DNA of 64,000 nucleotides from Chelativorans alearensis. Lineage in GTDB: Bacteria; Pseudomonadota; Alphaproteobacteria; Rhizobiales; Rhizobiaceae. The position numbers and the translations under genes are program-made. Below the pieces are notes generated by a model, which was not told where the DNA came from, did no database searches, and saw only the letters and a list, made by a program, of their open reading frames with translations. The stretch is from contig NZ_WQNI01000001.1 of NCBI RefSeq assembly GCF_010993735.1, positions 1-64,000 on the forward strand. Reading direction: 5' to 3'. Shown piece after piece: positions 35,291 through 44,466 of this stretch (positions are counted from its first letter, which is position 1; every line of letters begins with the position of its first letter).

Positions 35291-36609
35291 GCCCCATCGA
35301 GGTCTTCACCGCCATGGTGGTGGTGCTGCTGGCGCTGATCGTGCTGCGTGCGCCTATCGCGCTCGCCATGGGGCTTGTGGGGGCGGCGGGCTATATCCTG
35401 CAGGCGGGGTGGCCGCCGCTTTCGGCCTATCTGAAGACGGCGATGGTCGACAAGTTCGTCTCCTACGACCTTGCGGTCGTGCCGCTCTTCATCCTCATGG
35501 GGCAGATCGCCATGCGCACGGGCATGAGCCGGGCGATCTTTTCCGCCTCCAATGCATGGCTGGGGCACCACCGCGGCGGGCTGGCCATGGCCTCGGTGGC
35601 GGGTTGCGCGGCCTTCGGCTCGATCTGCGGCTCGTCCATCGCCACCGCCTCCACCATGGCGCAGGTGGCGCTGCCGGAGATGCGCCGTCACGGCTATTCG
35701 GGCGCGCTCAGCGCGGGGTCGCTGGCTGCCGGCGGCACGCTCGGCATCCTCATCCCGCCGTCGATCGTGCTCATCATCTATGCGCTCCTGACGGAGCAGA
35801 ACATCGTCAAGCTGTTCCTGGCCGCCACCGTGCCGGGGTTGATGGCGGTGGTGGGGTTCGTGCTGGCGATCGCAGTCTATGTCCGCATCTTCCCTGGAGA
35901 GGCGGCGGCGAGCGAGCGGATGCCGTACACCGCCCGTTTCCGCTCGCTGCTCGATGTCTGGCATGTGGCACTGGTCTTCGTCGGCGTGCTCGGCGGCATC
36001 TATGCCGGCTTCTTCACCCCTGCTCAAGGGGCGGCCGTCGGGGTCGTCATGGTGGCGGCGGTGGGGTTTGTCCTGTGTACCCTGACGGCCAGGAACCTTT
36101 TCGACTGCATCATCGAGACGGCGGCCACCTCGGCCATGATCTTCGCCATCATCTTCGGCGCCGACCTCTTCAACGTGGCGCTGGCGCTGACACGCATCCC
36201 CACGCTTGCTGCCGGCTGGCTGCAGGCGGCGGAGATCTCGCCCATGCTGGTGCTGATCGTGCTGATCGGCTTCTATCTGGTGATGGGCTGCATCATGGAC
36301 AGTCTGTCGATGATCCTGCTCACCGTCCCGGTGCTCTTCCCTGCCTTCATGGGGCTCGATTTCGGGATGACCGAACTGCACCAGGCCATGTGGTTCGGCA
36401 TCATCACACTGATCGTGGTGGAACTCGGCATGATCACACCGCCGGTGGGGCTCAACCTTTTCGTCATCTCTGCCCTCGCGCCGGAGATAAAGACACATGA
36501 GGTCTTTCGCGGTGCCGTGCCCTTCATCCTGGCGGAGTTCCTGCGCATCGCCCTCGTCGTCATGGCGCCGGCCACGACCTACTGGCTGGTCGACCTGGTC
36601 ATGCCGTGA
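35287..36609 (+). CDS. TRAP transporter large permease (DctM family)
   Basis: A 440-residue protein with 11-12 hydrophobic segments, the ion/substrate translocation subunit. Conserved DctM segments are present: VPLFILMGQIAMRTGMS, GSICGSSIATASTMAQVALP, the IPPSIVLIIYALLTEQ region and ELGMITPPVGLNLFVI near the C-terminus. It is coupled to DctQ. A mosaic intergenic repeat follows immediately. Confidence 0.92.
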   Translation: MSPIEVFTAMVVVLLALIVLRAPIALAMGLVGAAGYILQAGWPPLSAYLKTAMVDKFVSYDLAVVPLFILMGQIAMRTGMSRAIFSASNAWLGHHRGGLAMASVAGCAAFGSICGSSIATASTMAQVALPEMRRHGYSGALSAGSLAAGGTLGILIPPSIVLIIYALLTEQNIVKLFLAATVPGLMAVVGFVLAIAVYVRIFPGEAAASERMPYTARFRSLLDVWHVALVFVGVLGGIYAGFFTPAQGAAVGVVMVAAVGFVLCTLTARNLFDCIIETAATSAMIFAIIFGADLFNVALALTRIPTLAAGWLQAAEISPMLVLIVLIGFYLVMGCIMDSLSMILLTVPVLFPAFMGLDFGMTELHQAMWFGIITLIVVELGMITPPVGLNLFVISALAPEIKTHEVFRGAVPFILAEFLRIALVVMAPATTYWLVDLVMP

Positions 36610-36633
36610 GGCGCTCTCCGCCTTCGCGCGCTA

Positions 36634-36732
36634 GATCGTGATGCCTCTTCGTGGAATCGGCATCACGATCTATCTCTTTGTTTTAGCATGATCTTATCCG
36701 AAAACCGGTATCCACTTTTCGGGATCATGCTC
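36634..36732. repeat. Mosaic of two palindromic intergenic repeats
   Basis: Part one is GATCGTGATGCC (36634-36645) with its exact complement at 36659-36670. Part two starts with GCATGATC (36686-36693), holds the CGAAAACCGG..CTTTTCGGG block, and ends GATCATGC (36723-36730). The second type is a common dispersed intergenic element in Rhizobiales genomes. Part two runs into the 3' end of the DapA-like gene and supplies its last dozen codons and stop. Confidence 0.85.
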
Positions 36733-37659
36733 TAGCGCCCGGATGCGCGCGCGGAACCCCTCCGTCCCCTCGATGACCGCATCGACAATCGCGTCGAGCG
36801 CCCAGAAACGCTGGCGGACGTCGTAGTCGATCACGCGGCAGCGGATGCTTCTCATCGTTCCGAGGCGCTGATGGTAGAGCTTGGCGATGGCGGGGTAGCC
36901 GTAGGCCTCCGAAAGGGCGGCAAGGGTGAGATGGGCGGCGAGTTCGCCGGCAAACTCCGGCCACCTGGCGCCGTGGTCGGCGAGCCAGCGGTAGAGGTCG
37001 GGGTGATAGTTGTTGGCGATGCCGCAGAAGCCCGGTGCGCCGGCCTGGAGTGCAGGCCAGGCGATGGCCGCGTTGGCGTTGACCACCGCGAGCGGCGACC
37101 CCTTCGCCAGCGCCAGCCGGCGCTTGAGCACATCGATATCGCAGGAGACGTCCTTGAGGACGGCGAAGCGCCCGCTGTCGCAGCAGAACCTGAACTCGTC
37201 GTCGCTCAGGAGGCGGCGATGGGGGGCGGGACACTCGTAGAGCCCCAACGGCAGGTCGGCGGGGAGTGCCGCGAAGAGGGCCTCGAGGTTGGAACGGAAG
37301 GTCTCCGCGCCCGTCTGCGCCGGGTCGAGGCGGTTGGTGACGAGCACCAGCCCGTCGATGCCGGTGTCGGCCATGGCGGCAAGCTCGGCCTTCTGCGCCT
37401 CCAGGTCGTCCGCCACGTGGCCGGAGGCGACGACCGGCAGCCGCCCGCCCGCCGCCTTGGCCGTGAAGCGCGCCAGCGCGACGCGCTCTTCGATGCTCAG
37501 GTTTGCCATCTCGCTGGACTGGCAGACCGCGAAAAGCGCCGACGAGCCGTTGGCGATGTACCACTCTATCAGGGCTTCGAGATCGGCCCAGTCTATACGC
37601 CCCTCATCGCCGAACGGGGTCAGCATGACGGGGATGATTCCATCGATGGGGGCGATCAT
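36694..37659 (-). CDS. Dihydrodipicolinate synthase (DapA)/N-acetylneuraminate lyase family protein
   Basis: A 321-residue class I TIM-barrel lyase. The N-terminus DGIIPVMLTPFGDEGRIDW and the Schiff-base lysine in FAVLKDVS are clear. The usual GxxGE of true DHDPS is replaced by CQSSEMANLS, so it is not lysine-biosynthetic DapA. It more likely acts on a keto-acid sugar derivative. The start at 37659 has GAGAAG before it; 37674 is an alternative. The last ~12 residues (HDPEKWIPVFG) are encoded by a dispersed repeat, so the C-terminus is recently altered. It lies downstream of a TRAP transporter on the same strand. Confidence 0.85.
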   Translation of the reverse strand: MIAPIDGIIPVMLTPFGDEGRIDWADLEALIEWYIANGSSALFAVCQSSEMANLSIEERVALARFTAKAAGGRLPVVASGHVADDLEAQKAELAAMADTGIDGLVLVTNRLDPAQTGAETFRSNLEALFAALPADLPLGLYECPAPHRRLLSDDEFRFCCDSGRFAVLKDVSCDIDVLKRRLALAKGSPLAVVNANAAIAWPALQAGAPGFCGIANNYHPDLYRWLADHGARWPEFAGELAAHLTLAALSEAYGYPAIAKLYHQRLGTMRSIRCRVIDYDVRQRFWALDAIVDAVIEGTEGFRARIRALEHDPEKWIPVFG

Positions 37660-37704
37660 GGTTGGACTTCTCATGGTAGGCGGGAGGGGCCTTGGGGTTG
37701 AGGT

Positions 37705-38997
37705 TCAGCGGTATCCGAAAAGCTCGGGCAGGAACAAAACGGTCTGCGGGAACAGGATCATGACCAGGAGGGCTGCGAGGAGGACGCCCATGAAGGGCCA
37801 GATCTCACGGATGATGTCCTTGAGGGGAATGTCCGTCACGGCGTTGATGACGAACAGCAGCACGCCGTAGGGCGGTGTGATGAGCCCGACCATGATATTG
37901 ATGACGATGACGACGCCGAAATGCACCGGATCGATGCCCAGCGTCGTCACGGTGGGCAGGAACAGGGGAACGACGACGAGCAGAAGCGTCGTGGCGTCGA
38001 ACAGGCAGCCGAGCGCCAGGAACAGAAGATTGACGGCGATGAGGAAAAGGACCGGCGGGACGTCCAGGCCGGCAAGGCTCTCGGCGACGATGCCCGGGAT
38101 ATTCTCGCTCGCCACCAGATAGTTGAACACCAGGGCGGCGGCGATGATCATGCCGATGGCGGCGGTGGAGCGGGCGCTGCCCAGAACCAGCTCGTGGAAC
38201 TGCCGCCAGCTCATGGCGCGGTAGACGAGGGCGGCGAGCACCAGCGCGTAGGCGGCGGCCACCGCGGCAGCCTCGGTCGGGGTCGTCACGCCGCCATAGA
38301 TGCCCGTCAAAAGGATGACCGGCAGCATGAGTGCTGGAAAGGCCCGGAAGGTGATCGCGGGCAGCGCCTTGAGGGGCACCACCTCGTCGGTGTGGAAGTT
38401 GCGCCGCCGCGCCGTCCAGGCGTTGAAGACCATCAGCGTGGCGCCGATGATCAGCCCCGGAACGATACCGCCGAGGAACAGGTAGCCGATCGAGCTGCCC
38501 GAGATCAGCGCGTAGAGCACCATGGGGATCGACGGCGGGATGATGGGGCCGATGACCGCCGAGGCGGCAGTGAGTGCGGCGGCGTAGCCGGCCGGATAAC
38601 GGCCATCCTTGCGCATCATGTCGATGATGATCCGGCCGATGCCGGCGGCATCGGCGATGGCCGAGCCCGACATGCCCGAGAAGATCAGGCTCGCCACCAC
38701 GTTGACCTGCGCCAGCCCGCCGCGGAAGCGCCCCACCAGGGCGACGCAGAACGTCAGGAGCCGGTCCGTCACCGTACCGGCGTTCATGAAGTTGGCGGCG
38801 AGGATGAACAGCGGGACGGCCAGAAGCACAAAGGAGCCGAACAGCCCGTTCAGGCTTTGCTCGGCGATAAGGCCGACATCCTGGCCGCTCATGAACAGAT
38901 AGGCGATGGCCGCCGCGAACATGGCGAAGGCGATCGGCAGGCCGCCGCCGGACAGGATGAAAAAGCCGGCGATGGCGAGGAGAAACGGTGTGCTCAT
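37705..38997 (-). CDS. TRAP transporter large permease (DctM family)
   Basis: A 430-residue polytopic protein with 11-12 hydrophobic segments. Typical motifs are VPLFILAANFMNAGTV, IFSGMSGSAIADAAG, IGPIIPPSIPMVLYALISG and GLITPPYGVLLFVI. It starts with ATG 38997, overlapping the small permease stop by four bases. With its partners it imports the substrate handled by the downstream DapA-like enzyme. It is the second TRAP system of the window and not a close duplicate of the first. Confidence 0.92.
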   Translation of the reverse strand: MSTPFLLAIAGFFILSGGGLPIAFAMFAAAIAYLFMSGQDVGLIAEQSLNGLFGSFVLLAVPLFILAANFMNAGTVTDRLLTFCVALVGRFRGGLAQVNVVASLIFSGMSGSAIADAAGIGRIIIDMMRKDGRYPAGYAAALTAASAVIGPIIPPSIPMVLYALISGSSIGYLFLGGIVPGLIIGATLMVFNAWTARRRNFHTDEVVPLKALPAITFRAFPALMLPVILLTGIYGGVTTPTEAAAVAAAYALVLAALVYRAMSWRQFHELVLGSARSTAAIGMIIAAALVFNYLVASENIPGIVAESLAGLDVPPVLFLIAVNLLFLALGCLFDATTLLLVVVPLFLPTVTTLGIDPVHFGVVIVINIMVGLITPPYGVLLFVINAVTDIPLKDIIREIWPFMGVLLAALLVMILFPQTVLFLPELFGYR

Positions 38998-39482
38998 GGG
39001 TTTTCCGCCGCGCGCTCGCTTACTGCTATGCCGTCCCGCAGAGTGCGGTAGAGCGCCAGGACCGACCGGATGACGACCGCGAGGGCAAACACCGCGAAGA
39101 TCGAGAAGACGTAGTCGAAGCGGATGCGGGTGATCGGCGTGGAGTCGATCTTCATGAAGGCGATGTAGTCGACGATGGCCGGCAATGCGCTGGCGAAGGC
39201 GACCGCCAGCACCGCATGGCCGATCAGGCTCAAGACCCAGCGCGGGCGAGGGGCGAGCGCATCGGACAGGATGGAGAAAGTGATGTGCTCGCGCTCCTCC
39301 AGAAGAAAGGCGCAGGTCCAGAACACTGCCCAGATGTAGAGGATGACGCAGGCCTCCGACGTCCAGCCGAGCGGATGGTTGACGACATAGCGCATGAAGA
39401 CCTGCAACAGAAACGAGGCGAACATGGCCGTGAGCAAGCCCACGGCCACGATCTCAGCGAATTTGCGCCACTTGCCGATCAT
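38994..39482 (-). CDS. TRAP transporter small permease (DctQ family)
   Basis: A 162-residue membrane protein with four hydrophobic segments (first at IVAVGLLTAMFASFLLQVFM). The conserved WTSEACVILYIWAVFWTCAF and EEREHITF stretches of DctQ are present. It lies 21 bp below the receptor gene and is coupled to the large permease. Confidence 0.88.
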   Translation of the reverse strand: MIGKWRKFAEIVAVGLLTAMFASFLLQVFMRYVVNHPLGWTSEACVILYIWAVFWTCAFLLEEREHITFSILSDALAPRPRWVLSLIGHAVLAVAFASALPAIVDYIAFMKIDSTPITRIRFDYVFSIFAVFALAVVIRSVLALYRTLRDGIAVSERAAENP

Positions 39483-39503
39483 CGACTGGACGTGTCCCCT
39501 GCG

Positions 39504-40502
39504 CTACTCGACGGCGTTGACGCGGTCGACGATGCCTTCCGGCCAGTCGGCGGCGAACTCGGATTCCAGGTACATCTTCTGCACCCGCTCGCGGAAGGCT
39601 TCGCGGTCGGGCTCGTAGACCTTGAGGCCCTCACCCTCGAAGAAGGACACCAGCTCCGCCTCGTCGGCGATGCGGTTCTCGTCGTTATAGGCGGTGGCTT
39701 TCTCGGCGGCGGCGGTGACGGCCTCCTTCTGACTGTCGGACAGCGCGTCCCAGGTCTCGCCCGACATCGACAGGAAGATCGCATCCACCAGATGCGAGGT
39801 CAGCACGATCTGCTTGGTGACCTCGTAGAACTTCGCCGCCTTGTTGGTGGGCAGCGGGTTGTCCTGCCCGTCGACGACGCCGGTCTGCAGCGCCGTGTAG
39901 ACCTCACCGAAGGCGATCGCCACCGGCGAGGCGCCGAGTGCCGTTCCAAGGAACTGCCAGGCGTCCGATCCCGGCATGCGCAGCTTCACGCCAGCCAGGT
40001 CCTCGGGTGTACGGACCTCGTCTTCGGTGCGCAGGTTTAGCTGGCGGGTGCCGAGATAGCCGACGTCGAGGATATGGATGCCCATCTCTTCCTCGACCAT
40101 GCCGTAGAACTCGGCGCCGACATCGCCGCGGAACACCTTCTTCTGATGCTCTGGGTCGCGGATGAGGTAGCCGGCGGTGAAGACCGACCAGGCCGGAATC
40201 TGCTTGGCGATGTCCTGGGCGGAGATCATCGCCATGTCGAGATTGCCGCGCTGCATGGCGGCCGGCTCCGTGCCCTGCTTGAAGAGCGTGGCATTGAGGT
40301 GGATCTCGACGTCGAACTCGCCGGGCGCCGCGCTTTCAAGCTCATCCTTGAACACGGTCAGCATCTTGGCGTGCCAGTCGGATTCCACGGCCGGTGTGGA
40401 TATCCTCAGTTTGATGGCGTCCGCCGCCGCAAGGGCCGGCATCGCCGTGGAAAGGGCCAGCGCACCCATGGCGGCCAGCGCAAGACGTCTGGTCAAATGC
40501 AT
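39504..40502 (-). CDS. TRAP transporter solute-binding protein (DctP family)
   Basis: A 332-residue periplasmic receptor with a signal peptide of about 26 residues (LALAAMGALALSTAMPALAA, cut before ADAIKL). The substrate-carboxylate Arg is likely in GVKLRMPGSDAW. The start is preceded by GGGAGGAG. The gene is divergent from a GntR regulator, with 110 bp between starts. A DapA-like enzyme downstream suggests a keto-acid or sugar-acid substrate (inference). Confidence 0.9.
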   Translation of the reverse strand: MHLTRRLALAAMGALALSTAMPALAAADAIKLRISTPAVESDWHAKMLTVFKDELESAAPGEFDVEIHLNATLFKQGTEPAAMQRGNLDMAMISAQDIAKQIPAWSVFTAGYLIRDPEHQKKVFRGDVGAEFYGMVEEEMGIHILDVGYLGTRQLNLRTEDEVRTPEDLAGVKLRMPGSDAWQFLGTALGASPVAIAFGEVYTALQTGVVDGQDNPLPTNKAAKFYEVTKQIVLTSHLVDAIFLSMSGETWDALSDSQKEAVTAAAEKATAYNDENRIADEAELVSFFEGEGLKVYEPDREAFRERVQKMYLESEFAADWPEGIVDRVNAVE

Positions 40503-40584
40503 TTCTCACTCCTCCCTGATTGCAGTTAAGTTCGGATTCCCATTTGCCGGGAACGATGCTATTAGAATGCAAACGCAGACTAAC

Positions 40585-40597
40585 ATGTCAACGACAT
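40585..40597. promoter_or_regulatory. Candidate GntR operator ATGTC-n3-GACAT
   Basis: A perfect five-base inverted repeat lies between the divergent TRAP receptor gene and the GntR gene, 15 bases before the regulator's start codon. Position suits control of both genes. The assignment is positional. Confidence 0.45.
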
Positions 40598-40612
40598 TTC
40601 ACGAGTGGCGGA

Positions 40613-41284
40613 ATGCTGAAGTCTGAAAACGGCCTGAAGACGCTTCGCGCGGAGGCCTACGGCCGCATTGTCGATCTCCTCAACACGCAGGAGGTGCATC
40701 CGGGCCAGGTGGTGACCCAGCGCGAGCTTGTCGAGCGCACGAACACCTCGCTAGCCGCCGTGCGCGAGGCCATTCCGCGTCTCGAGGCGGAGGGCCTGAT
40801 CGTCACGCTGCGCCAGCGCGGGCTCATGTTTCCGAATGTCGACGTGGCCTTCATACGCAACGCTTACCAGTTGCGCGTCATTCTGGAGCTCGAGGCGATC
40901 GCCAATGTGCCGCGCAACATCCAGCCTACCACCATCGAGGATTGGGAGCGGGAGCACCGGGACATCCTGCAGCGCCTGCAAGAGGATGCTACGGAAGAGC
41001 TGGCGAGGAAGGCGCAGGCCCTGGACTGGGGGATGCACGATCAGCTCATCCGCTCGCTGGGCAATGACCTGATTGCCGAAGTCTATCGCGTCAACGCCAT
41101 CAAGGTGCGCATGGCGGCGCAAAAGCGCCTTCTGGTCACGCCCCTGAACGCCATCCGCGTCATGAACGAGCATCTCGCTATCCTCGAGGCGCTGCGCCGT
41201 CAAAAGGGGGAGGAGGCCGCGGCGGCGATGCGCAAGCACATCGGCAACTCGATGCAGCTCGCGCTTGGAGGGGAGATCGACTGA
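40613..41284 (+). CDS. GntR-family transcriptional regulator (FCD subfamily)
   Basis: A 223-residue regulator with an N-terminal winged helix (VTQRELVERTNTSLAAVREAIPRLEAEGLI, roughly residues 30-60). The helical FCD effector domain contains acidic and His residues (HDQLIRSLGN, MNEHLAILEAL). The ATG at 40613 fits the usual start of the family; the frame extends upstream through the promoter but is not coding there. It is divergent from the TRAP/DapA-like operon, its presumed target. Confidence 0.85.
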   Translation: MLKSENGLKTLRAEAYGRIVDLLNTQEVHPGQVVTQRELVERTNTSLAAVREAIPRLEAEGLIVTLRQRGLMFPNVDVAFIRNAYQLRVILELEAIANVPRNIQPTTIEDWEREHRDILQRLQEDATEELARKAQALDWGMHDQLIRSLGNDLIAEVYRVNAIKVRMAAQKRLLVTPLNAIRVMNEHLAILEALRRQKGEEAAAAMRKHIGNSMQLALGGEID

Positions 41285-41347
41285 GGGCAGGCGGCCCGCT
41301 TCGTCCTCTCCTGTCCGTCCGTCGTTTGTGGCCTATATGCATTTCGC

Positions 41348-42793
41348 ATGACGGTTCAACGGCAGATTGCACGGCTTGCAGGCGATTTGCGCCGCCCGGC
41401 GCGGCTGCTTGCCTGGCTGCTTCTCGTTCTGGCCGGCCTTTTCGGCCTCGCGCTCCCGCTGTCCTCGCAGGAGGGCGGGACGGCGCTGGTGCTGCGGCTG
41501 GAGGGCGCGGTCAGCCCGGCAACGGCGGACTTTGTGCAGCGCGGGCTCGAAGAGGCGGCGGAACGCAACGCAGCGCTGGCGATCCTGCAGATGGATACGC
41601 CCGGCGGCCTCGACACCTCCATGCGCGACATCATCCGCGCCATCCTGGCCTCGCCCGTGCCGGTGGCGAGTTTCGTGGCGCCGAGCGGCGCGCGGGCGGC
41701 GAGCGCCGGCACCTATATCCTTTATGCCAGCCACGTGGCCGCCATGGCGCCGGGCACCAACCTGGGCGCGGCAACGCCGATTTCCATCGGCGGCGGCTTT
41801 CCCTTCGGCGGCGACGAGGAGACGGATCAGCAGAAGGAGAACGAGGAGGGCGGCGAGAACGCGCCGGCCCCACGCAACGCGGCGGAGGCCAAGGCGGTCA
41901 ACGATGCCGTGGCCTATATCCGCGGCTTGGCGGAGCTGCGTGGCCGCAACGTCGAGTGGGCCGAGAAGGCCGTGCGCGAGGCGGCGAGCCTCTCCTCTTC
42001 CGCGGCGTTGCGTGAGGGTGTCATCGATCTTACGGCCGCAAACATCGGTGAGCTCCTCACCAAGGCGGACGGGCGCACCGTGCGTCTCGGTGAAGAAGAT
42101 ACCACGCTGAAGACAGCCGGGCTTGCCATTGAGGAGCTGGAGCCCGACTGGCGCACGCGGCTGCTCTCCGTCATCACAGATCCCAACGTCGCGCTCATCC
42201 TCATGATGATCGGCATCTACGGGCTCATCTTCGAGTTCCTCAATCCCGGCGCGTTGCTGCCGGGCACCATCGGCGCCGTCAGCCTGCTTACCGGCCTTTA
42301 TGCGCTGGCGGTGTTGCCGGTCAGCTATGCCGGGGCCGCGCTGATGGTGCTGGGGATGGGGCTGATCGTGGCCGAGGCGTTTGCGCCGTCCTTCGGCATT
42401 CTCGGCCTCGGCGGCACGGTGTCGCTGGTGCTGGGCGCCACCATTCTGTTCGACACCGAGGTGCCCGGCTTCGGGCTCTCCTGGGAGGTGGTGGGCGCCG
42501 TGGCGGCGGCGAGCCTGGGCATGACGCTTCTTATCGTCCGGCTTGCCTGGAGTTCGCGCAGGCGCGCCGTGGTTACCGGCGAGCAGGGGATGATCGGTGC
42601 CGTCGGACAGGTGCGGAACTGGAACGGAAGAGAGGGCCATGTGCTTGTCCATGGCGAACGCTGGAAGGCTGTCTCCCCCACGCCGCTTCAGGTCGGCGCG
42701 GTGGTGCGCGTCACTGACATAAAGGGGCTCACCCTGAAAGTCGTCGCCATGGACGGGCAGGCACCCGTGAGCGCGAGAGGAGAAGAACCATGA
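41348..42793 (+). CDS. NfeD-family membrane serine protease
   Basis: A 481-residue NfeD1b protein. It starts with a signal/transmembrane segment, then a ClpP-like serine protease domain ([15 protein letters not shown]; nucleophile Ser in [10 protein letters not shown]; catalytic Lys probably in [12 protein letters not shown]). Four or more transmembrane helices follow (about residues 275-400), and a soluble OB-fold NfeD domain closes the chain ([20 protein letters not shown]). Such proteases work with stomatin-like proteins; the next gene, overlapping by four bases, is exactly such a partner. An acidic Glu/Asp-rich insert near residue 160 is noticeable. Confidence 0.92.
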   Translation: MTVQRQIARLAGDLRRPARLLAWLLLVLAGLFGLALPLSSQEGGTALVLRLEGAVSPATADFVQRGLEEAAERNAALAILQMDTPGGLDTSMRDIIRAILASPVPVASFVAPSGARAASAGTYILYASHVAAMAPGTNLGAATPISIGGGFPFGGDEETDQQKENEEGGENAPAPRNAAEAKAVNDAVAYIRGLAELRGRNVEWAEKAVREAASLSSSAALREGVIDLTAANIGELLTKADGRTVRLGEEDTTLKTAGLAIEELEPDWRTRLLSVITDPNVALILMMIGIYGLIFEFLNPGALLPGTIGAVSLLTGLYALAVLPVSYAGAALMVLGMGLIVAEAFAPSFGILGLGGTVSLVLGATILFDTEVPGFGLSWEVVGAVAAASLGMTLLIVRLAWSSRRRAVVTGEQGMIGAVGQVRNWNGREGHVLVHGERWKAVSPTPLQVGAVVRVTDIKGLTLKVVAMDGQAPVSARGEEP

Positions 42794-43566
42794 ACCTGTT
42801 CGGCGGTTTTACCTTCTATGCCGTCCTGATCGTCATCCTGCTGTTCATCCTTGCCTCGGCGATCAAGATCCTCAGGGAATATATGCGTGGCGTGGTCTTC
42901 ACCCTTGGCCGCTTCACGGCGGTGAAGGGGCCGGGGCTGATCCTGATCGTCCCCTTCGTGCAGCAGATGGTGCGGGTCGACCTGCGCACGCTCGTGCTCG
43001 ACGTGCCGAGCCAGGACGTCATCTCCCACGACAATGTCTCGGTGCGCGTCAACGCGGTGATCTATTTCCGCGTCGTCGATCCCGAAAAAGCGACGATCCA
43101 GGTCGAGGACTATATGATGGCGACCAGCCAGCTTGCCCAGACGACGCTGCGCTCGGTGCTCGGCAAGCACGATCTGGACGAGATGCTGGCCGAGCGCGAC
43201 AAGCTCAACAACGACATCCAGGAAATCCTCGACGAACAGACCGACGCCTGGGGCATCAAGGTCGCCAATGTCGAGATCAAGCATGTCGACATCAACGAAT
43301 CCATGATCCGCGCCATCGCCCGCCAGGCCGAGGCCGAGCGCGAGCGGCGCGCCAAGATCATCAATGCCGAGGGCGAGCAGCAGGCGGCCCAGAAGCTGCT
43401 CGAGGCGGCGGAGATCCTGTCCAGGCAGCCCGAGGCCATGCAGCTCCGCTATCTGGGGTCGCTCAACGTTGTGGCGGGCGAGAAGAACTCCACCATCGTC
43501 TTCCCCTTCCCGATGGAGCTCGCCAGCCTCGTGCCCGGCATGACCAAAGCGAAGCCGGCTGAATGA
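42790..43566 (+). CDS. Slipin/stomatin-like SPFH protein
   Basis: A 258-residue SPFH-domain protein. One N-terminal membrane segment ([20 protein letters not shown]) is followed by [20 protein letters not shown] and the band-7 core ([20 protein letters not shown]). A charged coiled-coil-like region ([20 protein letters not shown]) comes after that. Slipins form oligomeric membrane scaffolds and are substrates or partners of NfeD1b proteases, the gene immediately upstream and translationally coupled. Confidence 0.93.
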   Translation: MNLFGGFTFYAVLIVILLFILASAIKILREYMRGVVFTLGRFTAVKGPGLILIVPFVQQMVRVDLRTLVLDVPSQDVISHDNVSVRVNAVIYFRVVDPEKATIQVEDYMMATSQLAQTTLRSVLGKHDLDEMLAERDKLNNDIQEILDEQTDAWGIKVANVEIKHVDINESMIRAIARQAEAERERRAKIINAEGEQQAAQKLLEAAEILSRQPEAMQLRYLGSLNVVAGEKNSTIVFPFPMELASLVPGMTKAKPAE

Positions 43567-43602
43567 GGGGCTTGGGCGCGCCGGCGGTCTGGCATCCTTC
43601 CA

Positions 43603-44349
43603 TTACGCACCCATCGTAAGGTCGGCCACCACCGGCAGGTGGTCCGATGCGTTGCGTGCGGCGGGGTCGGTCCAGTTTTTGAGCAGCATCCCGGTCGGCC
43701 GGCAATAGACGCGGTCGAGGGCGAGGAGGGGATAGAACGCGGGGTAGGTCTTCATGTGGCTATGCCCTGGGAACAGTCGGTTGAGCGTCGTCTGCACCGA
43801 GCCGCGCCATATCCAGTCGTTGAAGTCTCCGAGCATGACCGTACGGTTGGGCCCGCTCTGGCAAATCCGGGCGAGGAGTCGCGCCTGATGGCGCCGTTCC
43901 GCAAAGCTCAGCCCCAGATGCACTGCGGCGAGATGGAGCGGGCCGTAGGGTGTATCAACGAGCGTCTCGATGACGGCGCGCGGCTCGCGCCGGCGATAGG
44001 AGACATCGTGGCACTGCGCCTCCGATATCGGCCAGCGGCTGATGACGGCATGGCCGTAGTCGCCGTCCGGTGCGGTGATCAGCCGGCTTTCGCTGGAATT
44101 GCCGCCCAGAGCCGCGGCAAGAAAGGCGAAGGCGTCCGACGTTTCCGTCAGCGGCTTGCGGGAGTCGATCTCTTGCAGGGCGACGATATCCGGTGCATGC
44201 CGCCGCACGAGCGCCACCACGCGCTTAAGGTCGTGGCGGCGGTCGGAGCCGAGGCCGCCGTGGATGTTCCAGGTCATCACCCGCACGGTGGCCGGGCCGG
44301 CACCCGCGGCCCTTTCTGCGTCTGCCATATCAAAGGTGTCGGGTTTCAT
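43603..44349 (-). CDS. Endonuclease/exonuclease/phosphatase (EEP) family protein
   Basis: A 248-residue EEP-fold hydrolase. The motifs VMTWNIHGGLG (metal Asn), IVALQEID (metal Glu), VMLGDFNDW (catalytic Asp/Asn) and the terminal SDHLPVVADL (Asp-His pair) are all present. No signal peptide is visible. In Rhizobiales, genes of this type often lie beside PLD-family and UPF0104 genes, as here, suggesting phosphodiester or lipid head-group chemistry at the membrane (inference). The start at 44349 lacks a good ribosome-binding site; an in-frame ATG is seven codons downstream. Confidence 0.85.
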   Translation of the reverse strand: MKPDTFDMADAERAAGAGPATVRVMTWNIHGGLGSDRRHDLKRVVALVRRHAPDIVALQEIDSRKPLTETSDAFAFLAAALGGNSSESRLITAPDGDYGHAVISRWPISEAQCHDVSYRRREPRAVIETLVDTPYGPLHLAAVHLGLSFAERRHQARLLARICQSGPNRTVMLGDFNDWIWRGSVQTTLNRLFPGHSHMKTYPAFYPLLALDRVYCRPTGMLLKNWTDPAARNASDHLPVVADLTMGA

Positions 44350-44466
44350 ATGAGGTGAACGTCAAGGCAGCAGGATCGTTGAGGGGATGAGAGCTTTTTC
44401 GTATTCGGATCGCTTGGCGCTCCAGCGCGTTGTCCCCGGTCGGGCGAGGGAGAAGGATGGCTGCCA

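Noticed and set aside
36694-37659. Lysine-biosynthetic DapA
   Set aside because: The Schiff-base lysine is present, but the family-defining substrate residues differ and the gene sits with a TRAP importer and GntR regulator, so a catabolic lyase is likelier.
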